Part shown: piece by piece, positions 1 to 9,075 of the stretch
How the letters are laid out: every line of letters begins with the position of its first letter
How positions within the stretch are numbered: position 1 is the stretch's first letter
Origin: Lepisosteus oculatus
Taxonomy: Eukaryota; Chordata; Actinopteri; Semionotiformes; Lepisosteidae
Assembly: GCF_040954835.1 (NCBI RefSeq)
Contig: NC_090699.1
Coordinates: 15,927,817-15,991,816, forward strand
Reading direction: 5' to 3'
Length of the DNA stretch: 64,000 nucleotides
The notes under the pieces: model-generated
Seen by the model: the letters and a program-made list of their open reading frames with translations, nothing else
The model's database searches: none
Told to the model about the DNA's origin: nothing
Position numbers and translations under genes: made by a program

Positions 1-364
1 GAGTGTGAATTTGTACCTGTTTCCCTGAGGACTGGCTTTAATTACACTATACCCCCTATGCCACTTTGGAGTTGTTTATAAAACAAATCTTTCATGTCAA
101 ATCAAGTCAAATGCTTTTTTTAAATCGACAAAGGATGCAAAGATTTTTCCTTTGTGTTTTGGGTGAGAAGGAAGAGGAGATAACTCTCTTCCTTCTCACT
201 ACTCACTTCCAATCCTGTGACTCTCACCTCTCGTGCCAGTGTGTCTGGCTCTTTCTTTCGCTGTTTCTGTGTGTGTGTGCGCGCGCGTGTGTGCCACTGT
301 GTTTCGCTCTTTCTCTCGCTGTCACTGTGTCTCACTATGTTTCCTTGGTGTGATTGTGTCACAG

Positions 365-3300
365 GTCCCATTAATAGGGAGATGCGCCACCTGATTAGCA
401 GCCTCCAGAACCACAACCACCAGCTGAAGGGCGACGTGCAGAGATACAAGAGGAAGCTGAGGGAGACACAAGTTGAAATTGGCAAGGTGTGCATCAGCTC
501 CTCTCTGTTTAATGTGTAGATAACAGGCAGTGTGGTAGGGAGTGATATTGCCTCATGATGCGATTCCAATGTGACATACTTTTTGTATGGAGTTTCCATG
601 TTTCTCCGCCGTCAGAGAACTGTCTCTGCTTTCTTTGTTTCTGTAAATGTCACGCTTGGAAGAGGTTCTATTATTGTTTTTATTTTACAGGGTCTATAAT
701 ATTGATAGAGTCACTGTCCTTTCCTCAGGCTGTGACAGGAGATCACACACTGTATTATTATTATTATTGAGAGACGGACTCACTGTCTGTTCCTCAGGTT
801 ATGACAGGAGATCATATACTAGGCTGCAGCTTTATGGAGTTTCCTCCCCTAGTAGGATAGGGAGCTGTTCTGATTCTGGCAGGTGTGTGAATTATGGGAT
901 CAGAGTTGTTAATTTAGGGAGGAATGTTTGTCTAATCCCAGAGTGCAGGAGAAAGTGCATCTCTGCCTCTACCTCTCTGGGAGGAAACTGGTAAGTTTTA
1001 GGGAATGGTGTCTGTTTGACCATGTTCCCCTCCCTCCGTCTCAGCTGCGCTGTCAGAGCGGGGAGGCTGGCCCGGGCTTGGAGGACGCAGTGAGCGAGGG
1101 GGGCGTTGAGGTGAAGAAGGAGGAGGAGGAGGACCAGGAGGAGGAGGAGGAGCGGCGGCGCGAGCTGGAGCGGCAGCGGGCCCGGGAGAGGGAGAGGGAG
1201 GCTGAGCGGGAGCGCGAGAGGGAGAGGGAGCGCGAGAGGGAGCGGGAGCGCCAGCGCAGCGAGGAGCTCAAGAGGAAGGACTCCGACACACTAAAGCTGC
1301 TGAGGGCCGAGCTGAAGTGAGTAGGACGCCTGTGACTAACATTAAAGAGTGGGTAGGGTGTGTGTTCAAGAGGTCAGAGCTCATCACTACTGCTGAAGTG
1401 AGTAGGACGCCTGTGACTGACGTTACAGGGTGGGTAGGGGGTGTGTTCAAGAGGTCAGAGCTCATCACTGCTGCTGAAGTGAGTAGGACGCCTGTGACTG
1501 ATGTTACAGGGTGGGTAGGGGGCGAGTTCAAGAGGTCAGAGCTCATCACTGCTGCTGAAGTGAGTAGGACGCCTGGGACTGACGTTACAGGGTGGGTAGG
1601 GGGTGTGTTCAAGAGGTCAGAGCTTATCACCACTGCTGAAGTGAGTAGGACGCCTGGGACTGACGTTACAGGGTGGGTAGGGGGCGAGTTCAAGAGGTCA
1701 GAGCTCATCACTGCTGCTGAAGTGAGTAGGACGCCTGTGACTGACGTTACAGGGTGGGTAGGGGGCGTGTTCAAGAGGTCAGAGCTCATCACTGCTGCTG
1801 AAGTGAGTAGGACGCCTGGGACTGACGTTACAGGGTGGGTAGGGGGCGAGTTCAAGAGGTCAGAGCTCATCACTGCTGCTGAAGTGAGTAGGACGCCTGT
1901 GACTGACGTTACAGGGTGGGTAGGGGGTGTGTTCAAGAGGTCAGAGCTCATCACCTCCGCTGAAGTGAGTAGGACGCCTGTGACTGACGTTACAGGGTGG
2001 GTAGGGGGCGAGTTCAAGAGGTCAGAGCTCATCACTGCTGCTGAAGTGAGTAGGACGCCTGGGACTGACGTTACAGGGTGGGTAGGGGGCGTGTTCAAGA
2101 GGTCAGAGCTCATCACTGCTGCTGAAGTGAGTAGGACGCCTGTGACTGACGTTACAGGGTGGGTAGGGGGCGTGTTCAAGAGGTCAGAGCTCATCACTGC
2201 TGCTGAAGTGAGTAGGACGCCTGTGACTGACGTTACAGGGTGGGTAGGGGGCGAGTTCAAGAGGTCAGAGCTCATCACTGCTGCTGAAGTGAGTAGGACG
2301 CCTGTGACTGACGTTACAGGGTGGGTAGGGGGCGAGTTCAAGAGGTCAGAGCTCATCACCGCTGCTGAAGTGAGTAGGACGCCTGTGACTGACGTTACAG
2401 GGTGGGTAGGGTACTTGTTCAAGAGGTCAGAGCTCATCACCTCCGCTGAAGTGAGTAGGACGTCTGTGACTGACGTTACAGGGTGGGCAGGGGGCGTGTT
2501 CAAGAGGTCAGAGCTCATCACTGCTGCTGAAGTGAGTAGGACGCCTGTGACTGACGTTACAGGGTGGGTAGGGGGCGAGTTCAAGAGGTCAGAGCTCATC
2601 ACCGCTGCTGAAGTGAGTAGGACGCCTGTGACTGACGTTACAGGGTGGGTAGGGTACTTGTTCAAGAGGTCAGAGCTCATCACCTCCGCTGAAGTGAGTA
2701 GGACGTCTGTGACTGACGTTACAGGGTGGGCAGGGGGCGTGTTCAAGAGGTCAGAGCTCTTCAACTTTGCTTCCGTTTAAGGCACAATACTACATTCCTC
2801 CCAAATATTCGGGACAGTCACCTGACAGTCAACTTCTGTGTCCAGAATTATTTCTCCGCTGTTACTCATTAGTGCTTCCCTGCAGTGCCCAGCCGGACCA
2901 TGGGTCTGTATTAACCCCTCTTTCTCTGGGTCAGGAAAGCCCAGGAGAGCCAGAAGGAGATGAAGCTGCTGCTGGACATGTACAAGTCTGCACCCAAGGA
3001 ACAGAGAGACAAGGTACAGCTGATGGCTGCTGAGAGGAAATCCAAGGCCGAGGTAAGAGACTAGTGTTCACATATCTGTATGAACCCCTCTCTCACAGTG
3101 CAGTGTTAATGTACTGGAGTGTCCAGTCAGTCAGTGTGTCTGTATGAACCCCTCTCTCTCAGTGCAGTGTTAATGTACTGGAGTGTCCAGTCAGTCAGTG
3201 TGTCTGTATGAACCCCTCTCTCTCAGTGCAGTGTTAATGTACTGGAGTGTCCAGTCAGTCAGTGTGTCTGTATGAACCCCTCTCTCTCAGTGCAGTGTTA

Positions 3301-5806
3301 ATGTACTGGAGTGTCCAGTCAGTCAGTGTGTCTGTATGAACCCCTCTCTCTCAGTGCAGTGTTAATGTACTGGAGTGTCCAGTCAGTCAGTGTGTCTGTA
3401 TGAACCCCTCTCTCTCAGTGCAGTGTTAATGTACTGGAGTGTCCAGTCAGTCAGTGTGTCTGTATTAACCCCTCTCTCTCAGTGCAGTGTTAATGTACTG
3501 GAGTGTCCAGTCAGTGTGTCTGTATGAACCCCTCTCTCTCAGTGCAGTGTTAATGTACTGGAGTGTCCCGTCAGTCAATGTGTCTGTATTAACCCCTGTC
3601 TCTCTCTTAGGTTGAGGAGCTGCGGGTTCGCATCCGCGAGCTGGAGGAGAAGGAGAGGAAGGACAGTAAGAAGCTGGCAGATGAAGATGCCTTGAGGAAG
3701 ATCCGAGTGGCTGAGGAACAGATTGAACACCTGCAGAAAAAACTCACTGCCACCAAGCAGGTACATCGTTCATAACACTTCTGCCAGTCACTGTTAAATT
3801 TCTGTTTCTGCATTTTACTGTCTCCAACTCTCTCAGTGCAGTGTTAATGTACTGGAGTGTCCAGTCAGTCAGTGTGTCTGTATTAACCCCTCTCTCTCAG
3901 TGCAGTGTTAATGTCCTGGAGTGTCCAGTCAGTGTGTCTGTATGAACCCCTCTCTCTCAGTGCAGTGTTAATGTACTGGAGTGTCCAGTCAGTGTGTCTG
4001 TATGAACCCCTCTCTCTCAGTGCAGTGTTAATGTACTGGAGTGTCCAGTCAGTCAGTGTGTCTGTATGAACCCCTCTCTCTCAGTGCAGTGTTAATGTAC
4101 TGGAGTGTCCAGTCAGTCAGTGTGTCTGTATGAATCCCTCTCTCTGCTGTACTAGGAAGAGGAGGCTCTCCTCAGTGAGATGGATGTCACAGGCCAGGCG
4201 TTTGAAGACATGCAGGAGCAGAACATCAGGCTGATGCAGCAGCTGAGGGAGAAGGACGACGCCAACTTCAAGCTGATGAGCGAGAGGATCAAATCCAACC
4301 AGATCTACAAGCTGCTGCGCGAGGAGAAGGAGGAGCTGGCCGAGCAGGTGCTCACCCTGAAGACACAGGTGAGAGGCGCCGGGCTGCACGTCACCACTCC
4401 CATTCCACTGCCCAGCTCTTGTGCTGACTGAGGAAGTCTGGGTGGGGTATCTGCTCTCACGAGGCTGTCTCTGTCTCCTCTCCCCCTGATCTCGTGTCTC
4501 CCAGGTGGACGCCCAGCTGCTAGCGGTACAGAAGCTGGAGGAGAAGGAGGGGGTGTTACAGAGCACCCTGGCCAGCCTGGAGAAGGAGCTGGGGCTGAGG
4601 ACACAGGCCTTGGAGCTCAACAAGAGGAAGGTACCAAGAGAGTGTCTTGTACTGCTTTTGTGTTAATGTCCTGTAGTGTCCTGTCAGTCAGTGTGTCTGT
4701 ATTAACCCCTCTCTCTCAGGCAGTGTTAATGTACTGGAGTGTCCAGTCAGTCAGTGTGTCTGTATGAACCCCTCTCTCTCAGTGCAGTGTTAATGTACTG
4801 GAGTGTCCAGTCAGTCAGTGTGTCTGTATGAACCCCTCTCTCTCAGTGCAGTGTTAATGTACTGGAGTGTCCAGTCAGTCAGTGTGTCTGTATTAACCCC
4901 TCTCTCTTAGGCAGTGGAAGCCGCCCAGCTGGCGGAGGATCTGAAGGTGCAGTTAGAACACACGCAAGCCAAGCTGAAGGAGATCCAGAACTCTGTGTCT
5001 GACAATCGTAGCGCCCGAGAGAGGGAGTCCTTCAACCTGAAGAGGGCACAGGTACTCGCTGGCTATAAAACACCGAGTGCTGACACTGGAGCTCTCATAT
5101 CTCTGACCCCTGACCCTTGACCCCCTGCCTGTCTGTCTGCAGGAGGACTTGTCTCGGCTGCGCCGCAAGCTGGAGAAGCAGAAGAAGGTGGAGGTCTACA
5201 CGGACGCTGATGAAATCCTGCAGGAGGAAATCAACCAGTACAAGGTGAGAGGGACAGGGAGACTGGGAACTCAACTGGGAGTCCAAGAGCTCTACTGGGA
5301 GTGTCAGGACTGGACTGCGAACTGCAGTGGGAGACTCAGGGCTGGACTGGGAGACTCAGAACTCCAGTGGAAGTGTCAGGGCTGGACTGGGAGAGGCTCT
5401 GCTCCAGTGACTGGGAGGTGGGTGTGGAGGAAAGGTGGGAGGAGCCTGGCTGACGAATCCCATGTCTCCCTGCAACTCAGAGCCGGCAGCGTGCGACCAC
5501 AGTCTCCTCCATGTCCCCCTGCCCCTCTCCTCTGCCTGCATCTCTGGGCAGCAGGAGTGTCGTCAGAGTGGTACTGCCTCTCTCGGGGCCTCAATAACCC
5601 CCCCCTCTCTCCCTCTCACCCCCCCCCAGGCCAAGCTGCGCTGTCCGTGCTGCAACACTCGCGACAAGGAGACGGTGCTGACCAAGTGTTTCCACGTCTT
5701 CTGCTATGAGTGTCTGAAGACGCGCTACGACACGCGCCAGAGGAAGTGCCCCAAGTGCAACGCCGCCTTTGGCGCCAACGACTTCCACCGCATCTACATC
5801 AACTAG
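365..5806 (+). CDS. RNF40: RNF40 (BRE1B) histone H2B E3 ubiquitin ligase, C-terminal exons (5' partial)
   Basis: Nine coding exons join in phase: 365-486, 1045-1316, 2935-3052, 3611-3760, 4156-4368, 4505-4630, 4911-5051, 5143-5244 and 5630-5806 (stop TAG). All are flanked by AG/GT. The product is long coiled coil (for example [20 protein letters not shown]) ending in a C3HC4 RING, starting CPCC and closing with [22 protein letters not shown]1 proteins (RNF20/RNF40) form a nuclear complex that, with RAD6-type E2 enzymes, monoubiquitinates histone H2B during transcription. I chose RNF40 over RNF20 because the RING begins CPCCNTR and the preceding exon has [15 protein letters not shown], as RNF40 does. 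Exon 1045-1316 carries a low-complexity acidic then Arg/Glu-rich insert. The 5' exons lie outside the window. The introns are filled with tandem arrays (see those entries). The family call is very secure; the paralog call is good. Confidence 0.88.
1045..1316 (+). CDS. RNF40: RNF40 exon with E-rich and R/E-repeat low-complexity segment
   Basis: This exon runs from the acceptor CCGTCTCAG to the donor CTGAA|GTGAGTAGG. It encodes a stretch of glutamates followed by alternating Arg-Glu residues from a purine-rich coding microsatellite (about 1120-1255), then a conserved end ([11 protein letters not shown]). It corresponds to the variable linker of RNF40. The last two bases complete a Lys codon with the first base of exon 2935-3052. 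An opposite-strand open frame here is only the mirror of the purine tract. Confidence 0.8.
1317..2760 (+). repeat. 81-bp minisatellite, 18 copies, each boundary carrying a 5' splice site
   Basis: The array starts at the first intron base after RNF40 exon 1045-1316 and fills most of that 1.6-kb intron. There are 18 units of 81 bp; because 81 is a multiple of three and no stop interrupts, both strands stay open for nearly 500 codons. Each of the first 17 units ends in GCTGAA followed by GTGAGTAGG, reproducing the true exon-intron boundary. Units 13-15 and 16-18 are copies of the same 243-bp triplet, a recent higher-order duplication. Confidence 0.95.
3062..3605 (+). repeat. 62-bp minisatellite with 3'-splice-site-like core (RNF40 intron)
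   Basis: About nine tandem copies of a 62-bp unit (58 bp where one CAGT is missing) fill the intron between exons 2935-3052 and 3611-3760. Each unit contains AACCCCTCTCTCTCAG, a pyrimidine tract followed by AG. The array runs directly into the genuine acceptor, which has the same sequence up to TCTTAG. Confidence 0.93.
3826..4148 (+). repeat. 62-bp minisatellite, second intronic array
   Basis: About five copies of the same 62-bp unit as at 3062-3605 lie in the next RNF40 intron, running up to the acceptor of exon 4156-4368. Confidence 0.92.
4664..4910 (+). repeat. 62-bp minisatellite, third intronic array
   Basis: About four copies of the same unit end at the acceptor of exon 4911-5051. The unit reads CTCTCTCAG(T)GCAGTG and the real junction reads CTCTCTTAG|GCAGTG. 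The repeat therefore resembles this junction, including the first exon bases. Confidence 0.92.
5630..5806 (+). CDS. RNF40: RNF40 terminal exon: RING finger
   Basis: The 58-codon final exon encodes the catalytic RING. The cysteine/histidine series CPCC, C-x-H-x-x-C (CFHVFC) and CPKC is complete, so E2 binding should be intact. The stop TAG lies at 5804-5806. The acceptor follows a C-rich tract. Confidence 0.9.
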   Translation, partial: AKLRCPCCNTRDKETVLTKCFHVFCYECLKTRYDTRQRKCPKCNAAFGANDFHRIYIN

Positions 5807-6700
5807 GGAGCAGGGGAGAGAGAGAGGGCGCCCGCTCCTGGAGAGCAGGGACATGACCTAGTGAGAGAGAGAGGGCGCCCCCTCCTGGAGAGCAGGGACA
5901 TGACCTAGTGAGAGAGGGGACGCCCCCTCCTGGAGAGCAAGGACATGACCTAGTGAGAGAGGGGACGCCCCCTCCTGGAGAGCAAGGACATGACCTAGTG
6001 AGAGAGGGGACGCCCCCTCCTGGAGAGCAAGGACATGACCTAGTGAGAGACAGGGCTCCCCCTCCTGGAGAGCAAGGACATGACCTAGTGAGAGAGAGAG
6101 GGTGCCCCCTCCTGGAGAGCAAGGACATGACCTAGTGAGAGAGGGGACGCCCCCTCCTGGAGAGCAAGGACATGACCTAGTGAGAGACAGGGCTCCCCCT
6201 CCTGGAGAGCAAGGACATGACCTAGTGAGAGAGAGAGGGTGCCCCCTCCTGGAGAGCAAGGACATGACCTAGTGAGAGACAGGGCTCCCCCTCCTGGAGA
6301 GCAAGGACATGACCTAGTGAGAGAGAGAGGGTGCCCCCTCCTGGAGAGCAAGAACATGACCTAGTGAGAGAGAGAGGGTGCCCCCTCCTGGAGAGTAGGG
6401 ACATGACCTAGTGAGAGAGAGAGGGTGCCCCCTCCTGGAGAGTAGGGACATGACCTAGTGAGAGAGAGAGGGTGCCCCCTCCTGGAGAGCAAGGACATGA
6501 CCTAGTGAGAGAGAGGGTGCCCCCTCCTGGAGAGCAAAGACATGACCTAGTGAGAGAGAGAGGGTGCCCCCTCCTGGAGAGCAGGGACATGACCTAGTGA
6601 GAGAGAGGGTGCCCCCTCCTGGAGAGCAGGGACATGACCTAGTGAGAGAGGGGACGCCCCCTCCTGGAGAGCAAGAACATCACCTACTGAGAGAAGGATA
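5807..6700 (+). repeat. 45-47 bp minisatellite in the RNF40 3' UTR
   Basis: About 19 copies of a 45-47 bp unit containing CCCCCTCCTGGAGAGCA and GGACATGACCTAGTGAGAGA begin directly after the RNF40 stop codon. Copies differ by small indels in the GA run. The array probably lies in the 3' UTR; no clear AATAAA was found just downstream. Confidence 0.93.
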
Positions 6701-7439
6701 AACAAAGATGTCAGCTCTGTTTTACAGGAATCTGACCTGGATTTGTCTTCTCCATTGATCCAGTTCTCCAGTCCCTTTCCTCTCTCTGGAACAATCGCGG
6801 ATATGGCCAAGGCATGAGCTGTAGTTTTCTGGGCTACCAGGTTCCTTTGAAAGGAGTAACAGGGTCTCTCTCCTCACGCTCTCAACTCCTCCCTGCCTCT
6901 GCCCTGCGCTCAAGCGCACGGGAAATAATGTTGAAATTCCATATGGAGAAAATGGGCGGTGCTGTAGAGATAAACGGCCAACACCGCCCTTGCTGATTGG
7001 CTACAGCACAGAGGGTGCTCAGTAACAAGACCTGCCATTGGATCAGGACCATGGGGTGGTTGCCAGGTGACGTTTTTAGTTAGATTTATTTTTTTTTCTC
7101 TCCTTTTGTTTTTCTCACCTTGTGGAATTCTCGTTATCTCTTACTGTGTATCATTTTTTATTTTTTTAATGTGTAATGAAACCACCAACTGCCAGCCTTG
7201 TCTTAACGATATACAGTAAAAAAAAAGAAAAACCAACAGCTTGTTTCCAGAGTTGTGGTTTGTGTTCCGGACAGAGCAAAATGCCCTTGACCTTTCGGCA
7301 GATTTCCCACCCTGTAAGCCAGATCCGGGTGGACTGGGCCGGGTCAGTACCGTCAGACCTCAGTGGTGCTGGTCGACCAGCAGGGGGCGCTCTCCCCTCC
7401 GAGCCACAGTTTCCAAACCAGCACCCCAGTTTGACACTG

Positions 7440-7905
7440 TGCTGTAGGAGGTGACGGGAGACACTGTTTTATAGGAGATTCTGGGTATATGGTGACAGGA
7501 GACACTGCTGAAGGAGGTTCTAGATGTACAGTGATGGGAGATACTGTACCACTGTAGGAGTTCTGGGCATGTGGTGATGGGAGATGCTGTGGTGTAGTAG
7601 GTTCTGAGTGTGTGGTGATGGGAGACACTGTGCAGTAGGAGGTTCTGGGTTTGTGGTGATGGGAGACACTACTGAAGGAGGTTCTGGGTGTGTGGTGATG
7701 AGAGACACTACTGAAGGAGGTTCTGGGTGTGTGGCGATGGGAGACACTGTGGTGTAGGAGGTTCTGGGTTTGTGGTGATGGGAGACACTTCTGAAGGAGG
7801 GTCCGGGTGTGTGGTGATGGGAGACACTTCTGAAGGAGGTTCTGGGTGTGTGGTGATGGGAGACACTGCTGTTGTGGGTGTGTGGTGACGGGAGACACTG
7901 TTGTA
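7440..7905. repeat. About 40-bp minisatellite
   Basis: Roughly eleven diverged copies of a 40-41 bp unit contain GGAGACACTG and GGTTCTGGGTGTGTGGTGAT. Open frames over this stretch are repeat artefacts. Confidence 0.9.
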
Positions 7906-8034
7906 GCAGGCGCTGTCTGTAAGAGTGGGGTGTTTCTGTGGTAGTTATCTCACTTGTGATGCAAGCGGCGACGGTTGTTTTAATATTTTGCCGTGGGCAT
8001 TTCAACAAGTATACAAAACATCAAAAACAACAAC

Positions 8035-8040
8035 TTTATT
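8035..8040 (-). terminator. Candidate poly(A) signal for the minus-strand zinc-finger gene
   Basis: TTTATT on the plus strand gives AATAAA on the minus strand, about 1 kb downstream of the stop at 9076. No closer AATAAA was noticed. Confidence 0.4.
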
Positions 8041-9075
8041 CTTGCAAATACACTTGTAGAAACAATGAATCGATTTTGGACATCATGTGGCACTGTTTTT
8101 GATTGATTGACCGTTAGTTGAAAGTGCATTAATCACCTGCATGTGCTTGTGCTCCCAACACCCGCTACAGCGACACATCTGGGCCGGTTAGTGAAGTTAA
8201 GAAGGTGCGTGGGCGGAGAGGGGTACAGGCTGCATCACCCCGCCACGTTCCCCCGATAGCCCCCCTGCACAGGGTCACCTGCTTTTCCTGGGCATCTGTC
8301 ACCAAAATCCTCAGCTACAGGACATGCCAGTTTTCCAGCCACCTTCCCAGCATGCAGTGCGTGTCATCTGGGCCCGTTCCCACAGAGCTGACTGCTGGAG
8401 GAAAGGGTCAGGTCTGAGGAGTGGAGTGGACAGGAGTGGAGCAGAGAGAAATGGAGTGGAGTGTCCCGCTCTGTTCCCATTCTTCCCGCGATGTTTGTTC
8501 TGGAGAAGCGGCTCCACTGTCTGTTCCCCCACTTCCGAGACCCAGAATGAAGGTCGGGATGTTGGATCCTTGCGATCTCTCGTTGGGAACAGGGACGACT
8601 GCGCCACAGTGAGAATGATCCTGGAAGCACGAAGGATTCTGGGACAGCAGGTGACACTGGTCTCCTAGTGAAACTGACAGGGGGGGGGGACTGCAGGATG
8701 CAATTCCACCTGCAGGCCTACTAGGGGGCAGCGTTTCATAGGCACCAGGTCGGACAGACACAGCTCTGAGCTGAACGGTTCCTTCTCTGGACAGGCGGAC
8801 CGAGAAGAGAGCGGATCAGATTTTAAAATGCCGCCATGCTGAGGAGGGGTGTAGGGTTGTGTTCTGACCCACTTATTCAGAACCCCCCCAGGGCCCTTAT
8901 CTCCTGTGTCCTCACCTACGGATTTAATGGTTTAATTAGTTCTCTGCTGCTGGTGGACAAGGGCTCCTCTCGCGCCTTCCGAGCGCAGGCCAGCAGGAGG
9001 CGCTGCTCCTCCCTGTCCGGGCAGCCGTAGGGCCGCACGCCGAGACCAACCCGTCCCGGATCGGAACCGGAGGCC

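Larger units (their letters stand above)
6701..9075. other. Intergenic region between RNF40 and the minus-strand zinc-finger gene
   Basis: No supported gene was seen. It holds a tandem array at 7440-7905, a candidate polyadenylation signal on the minus strand at 8035-8040, and otherwise unremarkable sequence. It probably contains the 3' UTRs of the two convergent genes. Confidence 0.6.

Noticed and set aside
1268-2780. Long open frames on both strands (nearly 500 codons each) encoding 27-residue repeats
   Set aside because: They result from an 81-bp tandem array without stop codons inside an RNF40 intron; the flanking exons splice in phase without it.
5799-6810. Several repetitive frames after the RNF40 stop
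   Set aside because: They translate the 46-bp 3' UTR array.
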